64,000 bases of DNA from contig NZ_CAMDCK010000002.1 in assembly GCF_945890115.1 (NCBI RefSeq), positions 86,551 through 150,550 of the forward strand. The letters are read 5' to 3'. This DNA is from Sphingorhabdus sp. EL138. GTDB taxonomy: Bacteria > Pseudomonadota > Alphaproteobacteria > Sphingomonadales > Sphingomonadaceae. Below are positions 33,548 to 43,149 of the stretch, one piece after another. The translations under genes and the position numbers were made by a program. The first letter of the stretch is position 1. Every line of letters begins with the position of its first letter. The notes beneath the pieces were generated by a model. That model had not been told where the DNA came from and did no database searches. It was given only the letters and a program-made list of their open reading frames with translations.

Positions 33548-36412
33548 ATGAAAAATGCGCTTCGCCTCCTCTTTGGACTCGCGATCATCTTTGGCGGACC
33601 TGCCGACGCCTTTGCAGCACCTGCGGGCGCGGAGCGGACGCAACCTTGGAATGCAGAGACATCTGATCTCGAGCCGGATGCCAGCATCATTTACGGGCGA
33701 CTGTCCAATGGTTTGCGCTACGCCATTCGTCCCAATCACCGTCCGCAGAATCAGGTACTGGTCCGCATGACCATAGACTTTGGTTCTGCAGCCGAGGCGG
33801 AGAATGAGCAGGGTCTGGCCCATTTCATCGAACATATGGCCTTTAACGGCAGCGCTAATGTGCCTGAGGGCGAAATGGTCAAAATGCTTGAACGGCTTGG
33901 TCTGTCCTTTGGCGCGGATACCAATGCATCAACGGGCTACACGCAAACGCAGTATAAGCTTGATCTGCCAAAGGCCGACCCGCGTCTTATTGAACGCGCG
34001 CTGTTTTTGATGCGCGAGACTGCGCGGGAAATATCGTTTAATCCAGCGGCAGTTGACCGAGAGCGCGGCGTTATCTTGGCTGAAAAAAGCGCGCGCGAGA
34101 ATTTTGGGTTTCAAAGCGTACGCGCGGCAAACAATCTGTTTTACCCAAGCACCTTCTACGCAACGCGATATCCCATCGGCACAGCCGAGGTCATACAAAC
34201 CGCGTCGGCCGAGCGTATGCGCGCGCTTTATCGGACATATTATCGTCCGGACCGCATCAAAATCATCGTCGCAGGCCCGGTAGACCCGGTTGCCATTGAA
34301 CGCGAATTGGTGGCAAAATTTGCCGACTGGCGCGTGGACGCGCCGCCATTGGGTGCAATTGACCAGTGCCTATTGGATACCAACCGCGCATTAACCGCGC
34401 AAAGCTTCGTGCATCCCGAAGTTACCGAGAGCATCAGTGTTCAGCAGTTTTTGCAGGACAAAAGGCGGCCTGACACCTTAGAACGGGCGATGGTTGAGCT
34501 CAAAATGGGCATCGCAAGCGCGATCATATCACGCCGCATGGCGCGTCGATCCCGCGAAGAAGACATTCCGTTTTTAGGTGGCGGTGTGACTTTCAACTTC
34601 GGCCTTTGCGACCAATATACAACCATCGGCTATGGCGTCACGGGCAAGGACAGCAGTTGGCGTTCGTTGCTCGCCTTCACCGAGCAAACTGTTCGCCAAG
34701 CCGTGGAATATGGGTTTGAAGAATCCGAGATTGCCGAACAGATAAAGGGTCTGGACGCACAATATGAAAACGCCGCCAAGGATGAAGGCACAGAATCAAG
34801 CGCCGCAATTGCAAACGCCTTGGTCAGTCTGGATGAGGACGTGCACAATTCCGACAGATATCGCCAATTGTTGTGGCGACAGATACGCCCGTTTATAACG
34901 CAGGCGGCGATCAATGCCGAACTTGCATTTTGGTTCCGCCAAATGGATCGACCGCAGATTTTCCTGACAGCAAAGCAGAGCGCGGCTATTCCCGAGGATG
35001 AAATAATAGCCGCTTATGCCGCCAGTATCGGCACGACAATCGCTGCGCCAGTGGCACGGGCGACATCGCGTTTTGCTTACACAGACTTCGGCTCCGCCGG
35101 AGCTGTTGTTGCAGACAAGACCATTGCAGACTTGGGCATTCGAACCATCCGCTTTGCCAATGGCGTATTGCTGAACCTTAAAAAAACCGATTTTGAAGAC
35201 AATCGAGTCCGCTATTCGCTGCGCATTGATGGTGGCCAGCTGCATTTTGGCAAGGAAAATGCCGTCTTGGCCTTACTGATGTCGGCGACCTATGTTTCTG
35301 GCGGTCTTGAAGCCCATGATATTGAAGATCTGCGATCCATCTTGGCTGGAACAACGGTGTCCCCCGCATTCGGTGTTGCCGACAGATATTTTGGCGCAGC
35401 CGGTGCTGTGGCACCAGCGGATTTGGTGCGGCAATTGCAAGTCATGGCAGCATATACCACCCATCCGGGCTATTCGGAAAATGCCCTTCGCCTGTTTCGC
35501 CGTCCGCTGCCCGAATTATATGCGCGATTGGACGCTGTTCCGGGGTCCGCGCTTTCGGTCGCCATGTCGAGCATCGTGACCGATGATGATCCGCGCTTTA
35601 CGCTGCCGCCTCTCAAGGCCTTACAGGGTGCAGATTTTGAAATGCTAAAGACGGTGTTGGGCGACGCATTAAAACAGAATCGCTTAGAAATCGCATTGGT
35701 CGGCGACTTGGATGAAGAAGCGGCCATCGCGGCTGTTGCAGGCAGTTTTGGAGCCCTCCCGACGCGCGCGAATGACGAGAGGGATTATAGCGCGCAACTT
35801 CAAACGGGCTGGAGCGCAAAGCGGGGGAATTTTGATATTCCCCATAATGGCGAGGCAAACCAGTTGGCGTGGCGCCGTATCTGGACAACCACGGGCGATA
35901 ATGACCAGAAAACCTCCCAATCCATGGATCTTCTTGCACGCGTTGCGACGCTGCGCTTGACGGATGAATTACGCGAGAAATTGGGCGCAACTTATGGCGT
36001 CTCTGCAAATTCCGATATGTCCAACCTATATCTGCAGCGGGGCACATTTTCTATATCTACCGCTGGCGACCCCAAAGATATTGCGACCATAGAAACGACT
36101 GTCGACCAAGTCATATCGGCGTTGGTAAAGTCGCCTGTTGATCCAGACCTGTTCGAACGTGCCCGCAAGCCCGTTCTTGAAAGCTATGCCGATTGGAAAA
36201 AGCAAAACAACACTTGGCTGGGCGTCGCGGCAGAGACGCAGACAAACCCAGACAGACTCAACCGCTTCCGAAAAAGTGAGACCAATTTTGCATCGATAAC
36301 GGCAAATGACCTGTGGGAACTGGCCAAGCAATATTTGGACAAGCCCGCAGAATTCACATTCCGCGCACTACCAGATGAAATGATCAGCGGTGGCGCAAAA
36401 TCCGCCGAATAA
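33548..36412 (+). CDS. M16 family zinc metallopeptidase, secreted
   Basis: A 954-residue M16 (pitrilysin/insulinase) peptidase with an N-terminal signal (LFGLAIIFGGPADAFAAP). The inverted zinc motif HFIEHMAF lies near residue 95, with the third ligand Glu about 75 residues later (RERGVILAEKSAREN). The C-terminal half has the two inactive M16_C-like domains, including RLTDELREKLGATYGVSANS. The family degrades peptides or processes proteins in the periplasm. It is a single gene, convergent with the transketolase-like gene. Confidence 0.94.
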   Translation: MKNALRLLFGLAIIFGGPADAFAAPAGAERTQPWNAETSDLEPDASIIYGRLSNGLRYAIRPNHRPQNQVLVRMTIDFGSAAEAENEQGLAHFIEHMAFNGSANVPEGEMVKMLERLGLSFGADTNASTGYTQTQYKLDLPKADPRLIERALFLMRETAREISFNPAAVDRERGVILAEKSARENFGFQSVRAANNLFYPSTFYATRYPIGTAEVIQTASAERMRALYRTYYRPDRIKIIVAGPVDPVAIERELVAKFADWRVDAPPLGAIDQCLLDTNRALTAQSFVHPEVTESISVQQFLQDKRRPDTLERAMVELKMGIASAIISRRMARRSREEDIPFLGGGVTFNFGLCDQYTTIGYGVTGKDSSWRSLLAFTEQTVRQAVEYGFEESEIAEQIKGLDAQYENAAKDEGTESSAAIANALVSLDEDVHNSDRYRQLLWRQIRPFITQAAINAELAFWFRQMDRPQIFLTAKQSAAIPEDEIIAAYAASIGTTIAAPVARATSRFAYTDFGSAGAVVADKTIADLGIRTIRFANGVLLNLKKTDFEDNRVRYSLRIDGGQLHFGKENAVLALLMSATYVSGGLEAHDIEDLRSILAGTTVSPAFGVADRYFGAAGAVAPADLVRQLQVMAAYTTHPGYSENALRLFRRPLPELYARLDAVPGSALSVAMSSIVTDDDPRFTLPPLKALQGADFEMLKTVLGDALKQNRLEIALVGDLDEEAAIAAVAGSFGALPTRANDERDYSAQLQTGWSAKRGNFDIPHNGEANQLAWRRIWTTTGDNDQKTSQSMDLLARVATLRLTDELREKLGATYGVSANSDMSNLYLQRGTFSISTAGDPKDIATIETTVDQVISALVKSPVDPDLFERARKPVLESYADWKKQNNTWLGVAAETQTNPDRLNRFRKSETNFASITANDLWELAKQYLDKPAEFTFRALPDEMISGGAKSAE

Positions 36413-36445
36413 AGTTTTAAGCCATTTCGTGCGGATGATGGTGAC

Positions 36446-38788
36446 TCATATTTTTAAAAAGAGTTCGGCCATGGCATCAATAATGGCGGTGGAGTCGAGC
36501 CGATATTCGCTGTATAGATCCGGCAAATCGCCCGTCTGACCGAAACGATCCATGCCCAGCGGACTGACACGCATACCGTGCACGCCGCCCAACCAGGACA
36601 AAGCGCCGGGCGAACCGTCAATCACCGTCACAATGCCGGCATTGGGCGCCAATATGGATAACAAATCCTCTGCATGACATGTTTGCGTGTTCCGATCTGT
36701 CCAGCGCGCAGCCTTGCTTGCCGACCATTCACGATGCAGCACATCAGGCGAGGTCACGTTCAAAACGCCTAAGCCAGGGATATCATCGAGCATTTGTTCA
36801 TATGCTGACAAAACCTCAGGCGCGATGGCCCCTGTAAAAATAATGGCCGCCTCCGCCCCTGCCGCAGGACGCCGCAACCAATATCCGCCCTTCAGGGCAT
36901 CTGCCTCCCAATTCGTGTCGGCCCGCTCAACTTGCGCAACCTGACGCGTACTCAGCCGCAGATAGACAGAGCTTCCCTCTGGCTTTTGCAGATATTCAAA
37001 CGCCCACCGCATGAATAAAGCGACTTCATCGGCATAAGCAGGTTCAAAATAGGCCAGACCCGGCTGCCCCATGCCAATCAACGGCGTGTTGATAGACTGA
37101 TGCGCGCCGCCTTCTGGTCCTAAAGTCAAACCCGATGGGGTTCCGACCAGCAGAAAACGCGAATCTGAATAGCAACCATAATTCAGCGCATCGAGGCCAC
37201 GGGCGATGAACGGATCATATACTGTACCAACCGGAATAAGCCGCGTACCGAAATGCGGTGCAGCCAGCCCCAGCGACGTCAGCAGCAAGAAGAAATTATT
37301 TTCCGCAATCCCCAGTTCAATATGCTGGCCCGCCGCATGTGCCGCCCATTTCTGGGCGGATGGAATTTTGGCCTCACGAAATATATCGGCCACGTCGGAC
37401 CGGCGAAACAGCCCGCGCTGGTTTACAAATCCGCCAAGATTAGTCGTCTGCGTCACATCAGGCGCAGTGGTTACGATCCGGTCTGCAAGCTCTTCCGAAG
37501 ATTTGGCTAGGTCGAGAAGCACATTGCCGAACGCTGCCTGCGTGGATTGTACATCGCCTGAGGGAACTGCGAAGCGGGCGGGCACATGTATCTGCGGCGA
37601 TACGGGCTCTAATGGTTTGGCGGCAAGCACGCTGTCCCCAATGAAATTTTTCAGCCGAGCCGCCATATTGCCGCCGAGGCCGGCAAATGGTTCCCATTCT
37701 TCACCTGCTTCAATGCCCATGGACATGCGAAGCTGATCAATCTGACCGGGGTTCATCATCCCGGAATGATTGTCCTTATGTCCCGCCAGCGGCAGGCCAT
37801 AACCCTTGACCGTATAAGCAATGAACAAGGTGGGCCGATCATCATCGGCACTGTCAAAGGCATCCATCAATGATTCGATGCAATGCCCACCCAAATTGGT
37901 CATCAGCGCGGCAAGACCGTCATCATCGAAACTATCGAGCAGCTTTTTCACATGCGGTTTGCCGCCAATATCTGCCATTAGGCGGGCACGCCAAGCCGCA
38001 CCGCCCTGATAGGTAAGAACCGCAAATTCCGCATTGGGACAATTTTCGATCCAGTCCTCCAGTAATTTCCCTCCGGGTCGGGTGAAAACTGCACGTTGCA
38101 ACTTGCCATGCTTTAAGGTGATGACCCGCCATCCCGTGGTCTCGAAAATATCGTCAAAGCGCCGAAACATCCGATCTGCTGTCGTGCTGTCGAGCGATTG
38201 CCGATTATAGTCGACCACCCACCAGCAGTTCCTGATGTCGTGCTTATACCCTTCAATGAGGCATTCGTAGATATTGCCTTCATCCAGCTCCGCATCGCCC
38301 ATCAACGAAATCATCCGGCCTGCATTGCCCTCGTCTATCGATCCGTGGGCGATCAAATAGTCCTGAACTAGACTGGAAAAGGCGGTAATCGCAACGCCCA
38401 ACCCCACGGAACCGGTGGAGAAATCCACTGGAATTTTATCCTTTGTCCGCGATGGGTAGCTTTGCGCGCCGCCAAGGGCGCGGAATTGTTGCAATTGCTC
38501 CAGCGATTGATTGCCCAGAAGATAATGGATGGCTTGCAGCACTGGCCCCGCATGTGGCTTGACGGAAACCTTGTCATTTGGGCGCAGCGCATGAAAATAA
38601 AGTGCCGCCATAATCGCCGTCATGGAAGCACAGCTTGCCTGATGCCCGCCAACCTTCAACCCATCCCGCTTTGGCCGGATATGGTTGGCATTGTGTACGG
38701 TCCAAGAGGCCAGCCAACGCAGCCGCGAGTCGAGCGTTGTGATCGCAGCTATCTTCTCTTCACGCGTGTCGGTGACAATATTGGCCAT
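36446..38788 (-). CDS. Transketolase-fold ThDP enzyme, homodimeric 2-oxoacid dehydrogenase E1-like
   Basis: A 780-residue thiamine diphosphate enzyme with transketolase-type domain order: ThDP-binding N-domain (GDAELDEGNIYECLIEG, KGYGLPLAGHKDNHSGMMNPGQ), the pyrimidine domain (HIELGIAENNFFLLLTSLG) and a C-terminal domain. It is closer in length and motifs to the homodimeric E1 group (AceE/MdeB-like) than to plain transketolase, but the family boundary is not certain. It is divergent from an Lrp-type regulator, an arrangement known for the amino-acid-linked E1 protein MdeB. Its likely role is oxidation or transfer of a 2-oxoacid-derived acyl group. Confidence 0.82.
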   Translation of the reverse strand: MANIVTDTREEKIAAITTLDSRLRWLASWTVHNANHIRPKRDGLKVGGHQASCASMTAIMAALYFHALRPNDKVSVKPHAGPVLQAIHYLLGNQSLEQLQQFRALGGAQSYPSRTKDKIPVDFSTGSVGLGVAITAFSSLVQDYLIAHGSIDEGNAGRMISLMGDAELDEGNIYECLIEGYKHDIRNCWWVVDYNRQSLDSTTADRMFRRFDDIFETTGWRVITLKHGKLQRAVFTRPGGKLLEDWIENCPNAEFAVLTYQGGAAWRARLMADIGGKPHVKKLLDSFDDDGLAALMTNLGGHCIESLMDAFDSADDDRPTLFIAYTVKGYGLPLAGHKDNHSGMMNPGQIDQLRMSMGIEAGEEWEPFAGLGGNMAARLKNFIGDSVLAAKPLEPVSPQIHVPARFAVPSGDVQSTQAAFGNVLLDLAKSSEELADRIVTTAPDVTQTTNLGGFVNQRGLFRRSDVADIFREAKIPSAQKWAAHAAGQHIELGIAENNFFLLLTSLGLAAPHFGTRLIPVGTVYDPFIARGLDALNYGCYSDSRFLLVGTPSGLTLGPEGGAHQSINTPLIGMGQPGLAYFEPAYADEVALFMRWAFEYLQKPEGSSVYLRLSTRQVAQVERADTNWEADALKGGYWLRRPAAGAEAAIIFTGAIAPEVLSAYEQMLDDIPGLGVLNVTSPDVLHREWSASKAARWTDRNTQTCHAEDLLSILAPNAGIVTVIDGSPGALSWLGGVHGMRVSPLGMDRFGQTGDLPDLYSEYRLDSTAIIDAMAELFLKI

Positions 38789-38915
38789 GGCTATTTTCCG
38801 CTTAAATCAAAGCAAGACTTTAGCCAGCACTCCCGAGCATGTCCTTGCGTATCAAAACGGTATATGCCATTTATTTGATAGATTATGCTGAAATAATATA
38901 AATTAGGTTTATAAT

Positions 38916-39398
38916 ATGCCAAAAAATGCGCTAGATGCAATTGACCGCAAGATTATCGACGGCCTTCAATCGGATGGCCGAATGTCCAATCAGGAATTGT
39001 CTGAACGGGTTGGCCTATCGCCCAGCCCCTGCCTGCGCCGCGTCCGCCAGTTGGAGGCTGACGGCACGATTACACGCTATGTTGCGCTGGTTGATCCGGA
39101 TAAGGTCGGATTGTCCGTGACGGCATTTGTTCGGGTACGCCTCGACCAACAAGATGACCGGCATTTGGAGGATTTTGAAACCGCCGTAGCGAGCTTTCCG
39201 GAGGTTATGGAATGCTATCTGATGACAGGCGAGGCGGACTATCAATTGCGGATATTGGTCGCGTCCCTGACACAGTTTGAGGACTTTCTGCGCCACCGGC
39301 TAACGCGGGTGAAGGGCGTTGCCAATGTCACCACCAGCTTTGCGCTTCGGCCTGTCATTTACAAGACGTCAGTTCCCACTTTGCAAGCAGATCTATGA
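38916..39398 (+). CDS. Lrp/AsnC family transcriptional regulator
   Basis: A 160-residue Lrp-type regulator. The N-terminal helix-turn-helix (DAIDRKIIDGLQSDGRMSNQ, ELSERVGLSPSPCLRRVRQLE) is followed by the RAM effector domain (about 70-155), as in VASLTQFEDFLRHRLTRVKGV. It is divergent from the transketolase-like gene across 128 bp of AT-rich DNA and followed on the same strand by an aminotransferase. It therefore probably senses an amino acid and controls both. Confidence 0.94.
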   Translation: MPKNALDAIDRKIIDGLQSDGRMSNQELSERVGLSPSPCLRRVRQLEADGTITRYVALVDPDKVGLSVTAFVRVRLDQQDDRHLEDFETAVASFPEVMECYLMTGEADYQLRILVASLTQFEDFLRHRLTRVKGVANVTTSFALRPVIYKTSVPTLQADL

Positions 39399-39518
39399 CT
39401 ACATAGCAGCCTGCATATGAGGCCCATATAAAATTTTCCGGACACAACAATCTTTTCAATCGAGAATGACGGTATTACGGTCGCATAAGGGCTAAATACC
39501 CGTTGGTGGAGTGACGTG

Positions 39519-40835
39519 ATGAAACTGGAAAATGACCCCCTCGCTGCATTTTGGATGCCGTTTACGGCAAACCGCGCGTTTAAGACGACGCCGCGGCAGC
39601 TAAAATCTGCGAAGGACATGCATTATACCAGCGATGATGGACGGCAGATCCTTGACGGCACAGCCGGGCTATGGGCGGTCAATGCCGGTCACTGCCGCCC
39701 ACCCATTGTCGAAGCAATCCAGAAATGCGCAGCAGAGCTTGATTACGCCCCACCATTCCAATTGGGACATCCGCTGGCGTTTGAACTGGCTTCGCGCCTC
39801 GCAACGCTTATGCCAGAAGGCCTTGATCGGATATTCTTTACCAACTCGGGTTCTGAATCGGTCGATACGGCTCTCAAAATTGCGCTCGCTTACCAACGCG
39901 CAATTGGCCAAGGCACACGTACCCGCCTGATCGGGCGCGAACGCGGCTATAATGGCGTCGGCTTTGGTGGTATTTCGGTTGGCGGCATCGTCAACAACCG
40001 GCGGCAATTTGGCACCCTGCTGACGGGTGTTGACCATCTGCCGCACACCCATAATCTTGAACATAACGCCTTTACCATGGGCCGACCTGAATGGGGCGCG
40101 CATTTGGCGGACAATCTGGAGGCCATTGTCGCGCTGCATGGCGCGGAGACCATTGCGGCGGTCATTGTCGAACCCATGGCGGGTTCAACTGGCGTTTTGG
40201 TGCCGCCGATTGGCTATCTCGAAAAATTGCGTGAGATTACGCGCAAGCATGGCATCGTGCTTATATTTGACGAGGTCATCACCGCTTTTGGCCGTGTCGG
40301 CGGCACGACCGCTTCAGAAACGTTAGGCGTGACGCCTGACATTATTACGATGGCAAAGGGCCTGACAAATGCCGCCGTGCCGATGGGCGCTGTCGCCGTT
40401 AGCCGCCATATCCACGACGGCGTAGTCGAAGGCGGCCCCGACGGTATCGAATTGTTCCACGGCTACACTTATTCAGGTCACCCCTTGGCCGCAGCAGCAG
40501 CCTTGGCAACTTTGGACCTTTACAAATCGGAAGGCATTTTCGAACATGCTGGTTCGCTCCACGGCTATTGGCAGGATGCGGTGCACAGCCTGAGGGGCAA
40601 AAAACATGTCATCGACATCCGCAATATGGGCATCGTTGCGGCTGTAGAACTTGCGCCGCATGCGGCTGGCGTTGGCAAGCGCGGCATGCAATTGTTCCAC
40701 AAATGCTTCGACAATGGGGTGCTCGTGCGTGCGACGGGGGATATCATTGCGCTGTCACCGCCGCTCATCCTGCAAAAAAGCCATATCGATGAAATCGTCG
40801 GACGCATTGCCGAATTGATCGAAACCGTCGATTAA
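39519..40835 (+). CDS. Class III omega-aminotransferase (beta-alanine:pyruvate type)
   Basis: A 438-residue PLP-dependent class III aminotransferase. Motifs are FWMPFTANRAFKTTPR, FTNSGSESVDTALKIA, RERGYNGVGFGGISVGGI, FDEVITAFGRVGGTTASE and the PLP-Lys in IITMAKGLTNAAVPMGAV. It is closest in appearance to omega-amino acid:pyruvate transaminases, which transfer the terminal amino group of beta-alanine or related omega-amines. The start is the ATG at 39519 (a GTG precedes it by one codon). It lies downstream of the Lrp gene and converges with the MDR gene by 4 nt. Confidence 0.92.
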   Translation: MKLENDPLAAFWMPFTANRAFKTTPRQLKSAKDMHYTSDDGRQILDGTAGLWAVNAGHCRPPIVEAIQKCAAELDYAPPFQLGHPLAFELASRLATLMPEGLDRIFFTNSGSESVDTALKIALAYQRAIGQGTRTRLIGRERGYNGVGFGGISVGGIVNNRRQFGTLLTGVDHLPHTHNLEHNAFTMGRPEWGAHLADNLEAIVALHGAETIAAVIVEPMAGSTGVLVPPIGYLEKLREITRKHGIVLIFDEVITAFGRVGGTTASETLGVTPDIITMAKGLTNAAVPMGAVAVSRHIHDGVVEGGPDGIELFHGYTYSGHPLAAAAALATLDLYKSEGIFEHAGSLHGYWQDAVHSLRGKKHVIDIRNMGIVAAVELAPHAAGVGKRGMQLFHKCFDNGVLVRATGDIIALSPPLILQKSHIDEIVGRIAELIETVD

Positions 40836-41884
40836 AGCGACAAGACGATCTTTCCGACATGCTGCTTCGTCAAAAACGCTTCCTGCGCTTTGACAATGTC
40901 AGATAGGTCATATGTCGCGGCTACCACTGGCCGGATTTCGCCGCGCTCAATATAAGAGACAAGGTTTTGGAACACTTCCGGTTCTAAAACCGTGCAACCA
41001 ATCAGCCGCAAATCTTTAAGGTACAAAGTCCGCAGATCAAGGTCGACAATGGGGCCCGATATGGCACCTGAGACGCCATAGCGACCGCCGCGTTTCAAGA
41101 CGTTTAGGATGCTGCCGAACTGCGATCCTCCCACAATATCGACAACGGCATCGAAATGTTCCTGCCCAAATAAAGCTTCAAGATTTGCATCGCGCGGAAC
41201 CACCCGAGACGCGCCCAGCGACCGAACAATTTCCGTCTTGGCGTCAGCAGCCAAAGCGGTCACCTCGGCACCACGCCTTTTGGCAAGTTGTACCGCAGCG
41301 GAGCCAACACCGCCCGATGCCCCAGTGATCAGCACGCGTTCGCCCGCCTGCACATTAATCCGCGTCAGGATATTTTCTGCGGTTCCATAAGCGCACGGGA
41401 AGCTTGCCAGCTCAATATCGGACAGCCCCGAAACAACGCGGTGCGCATGGATGGACGGGACGCACGTATAATCGGCAAAGCCACCATCGACTTCAGAACC
41501 GAAATAGAGAATGTCGAACCGACCCGCGCCGCGAAAAACCGGCTCAACCAACACGCGTTCACCAATGCGCGCCGGGTCGACCTCATCGCCCACCGCCACA
41601 ATCCGGCCACAGGCATCCGCACCCTGAATGCGTGGAAATTGAAACGCCGCCCCCGACCAGCCGTCATCCTGCGCACCGGCGATCCCAGACGCGGCGCCCA
41701 CGTCCGTCGCCTCTGCCACCGCCTTTGAGTACCAGCCGATGCGGGTGTTGATATCGGTATTATTAACGCCCGCTGCCGCAACGCGGATCAACACATCCTT
41801 CGGCCCCATTATAGGCACCGGAACGTCATCCCGAAAATCCAGCTTGTCATAGCCGCCATGGCCGGTCAGCAAAACCGCGCGCAT
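40832..41884 (-). CDS. Zinc-type/quinone oxidoreductase MDR family dehydrogenase
   Basis: A 350-residue medium-chain dehydrogenase with start at the ATG at 41884 (MRAVLLTGHGGYDKLDF), 14 bp after the Rieske gene. The GroES-like N-domain has GVNNTDINTRIGWY; the Rossmann motif is GASGGVGSAAVQLAKRRGAEV. The structural-zinc Cys cluster of classical zinc alcohol dehydrogenases is absent, so it belongs nearer to the quinone-oxidoreductase-like group. It is the last gene of the DMGDH-Rieske operon. The role is inferred only from place: oxidation or reduction of a catabolic intermediate. Confidence 0.85.
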   Translation of the reverse strand: MRAVLLTGHGGYDKLDFRDDVPVPIMGPKDVLIRVAAAGVNNTDINTRIGWYSKAVAEATDVGAASGIAGAQDDGWSGAAFQFPRIQGADACGRIVAVGDEVDPARIGERVLVEPVFRGAGRFDILYFGSEVDGGFADYTCVPSIHAHRVVSGLSDIELASFPCAYGTAENILTRINVQAGERVLITGASGGVGSAAVQLAKRRGAEVTALAADAKTEIVRSLGASRVVPRDANLEALFGQEHFDAVVDIVGGSQFGSILNVLKRGGRYGVSGAISGPIVDLDLRTLYLKDLRLIGCTVLEPEVFQNLVSYIERGEIRPVVAATYDLSDIVKAQEAFLTKQHVGKIVLSL

Positions 41885-41898
41885 GTTGGCGGCTATTG

Positions 41899-43149
41899 TC
41901 ACCCGGCGCGATCCAGTCCGAATTGGTTGAGATACCATTTCTGGAAGTTCAGCACGCTGCCTTCTTGATCAGAATAGCGACCTGGACGATAGCGGCTGGA
42001 CATGATGCCCGCCTGATTGTTTTCGGTTATGACTTTGTCCTGCGTCGTTGTGGCATGATAGCCCCAGATCATCTTTTCAATGTCGACGTCCGCTTCGGTC
42101 GCGCGTCCATCCACCAGCCAGATCATCTCGACATCCGTCGCCAATGCGCCACGCGGGGTAAATTGGAACAGGATCGCAAAATGATCATCGGCAACAATCT
42201 GGCTGAACGGGCTGAAGCTTAAGTGCATCCGTCCGCCATCGGCTTTCCTGCGCTTACCCATTAGCGGAGCAGGCGCCGTGCCGTCTTGCGTTTCCGACGC
42301 CCAGCCGTCTTTGTTCATCCGTTGCATCAGCAGGCGCAAATGGCTGCTATCGGGTGCCTCATCAATGGTGCCAATCGGCCGACCTGCGGCGGCGGCGCTT
42401 TCTTCCCAAGCCTGTAACTTTGGCGCAAAGCTTGCGATGGCATCGGCTGGCCCGGAACTTGGTCCAGCTCCAACGGCAACAATCGATTCCGATGCATGCA
42501 TCGAGCAGAATTCGGGATGCGACGGCACGCAATGATAGCATTCAAAGAAATTTTCCACGACCAGTTTCCAATTGGCGGTCGTGGGATAACTGCCCGCATG
42601 CGCAATGCGCGCATCTGCAAAGCCGTGATAATCGAGAATGGCCCCCATATCACCGAAGGTAGCGTCAAAATCGACTGGCTCATCTTCGCTCATATTGATG
42701 AAGATAAGGCCGTGGAACACGCGGATATGGCATGCGAACAGGCTGTTTTCCGCCTTATCGAAATCTTCGGGCATCAGCCGCGCCGAAATCAACCGCCCAT
42801 CAAGGCCAAAGGTCCACGCGTGATAAGGGCACACCAGACGCGGTGCATTGCCGCTTTCCAACTGGCAAATGGTTGATCCACGATGGCGGCAGACGTTGAA
42901 GAAGGCACGGACGCTGTCGGCATTTTCACGAATGACAATGATCTGTTCATTGCCAACCCGAAACAGGAAATAATCACCCTTATTGGGGATACGCGACACA
43001 TGACCGGCTAGCAGCCATTTCTGGCTAATGACTTGGTCGAAATCCGCCTTGAACACCGCGTCGCTAGTGTAAAATTCTTGATCAAAGCTATACCCGACCT
43101 GCGTCTTTGCGGCGAGCTGTTGCATGATGGCATGTGAAGTCTCAGTCAT
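41899..43149 (-). CDS. Rieske non-heme iron oxygenase, glycine betaine demethylase-like
   Basis: A 416-residue alpha subunit of a ring-hydroxylating-type oxygenase. The Rieske site is CRHRG...CPYHAW (Cys-X-His and Cys-X2-His, about residues 87-110), and the mononuclear iron facial triad is suggested by NFFECYHCVPSHPEF. It resembles the GbcA/stachydrine/carnitine oxygenases that remove N-methyl groups as formaldehyde. A reductase partner (GbcB-like ferredoxin reductase) is not in the window. Its ATG shares a base with the upstream stop (TGATG), so it is coupled to the DMGDH gene. Substrate: probably a quaternary ammonium compound, by inference. Confidence 0.87.
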   Translation of the reverse strand: MTETSHAIMQQLAAKTQVGYSFDQEFYTSDAVFKADFDQVISQKWLLAGHVSRIPNKGDYFLFRVGNEQIIVIRENADSVRAFFNVCRHRGSTICQLESGNAPRLVCPYHAWTFGLDGRLISARLMPEDFDKAENSLFACHIRVFHGLIFINMSEDEPVDFDATFGDMGAILDYHGFADARIAHAGSYPTTANWKLVVENFFECYHCVPSHPEFCSMHASESIVAVGAGPSSGPADAIASFAPKLQAWEESAAAAGRPIGTIDEAPDSSHLRLLMQRMNKDGWASETQDGTAPAPLMGKRRKADGGRMHLSFSPFSQIVADDHFAILFQFTPRGALATDVEMIWLVDGRATEADVDIEKMIWGYHATTTQDKVITENNQAGIMSSRYRPGRYSDQEGSVLNFQKWYLNQFGLDRAG

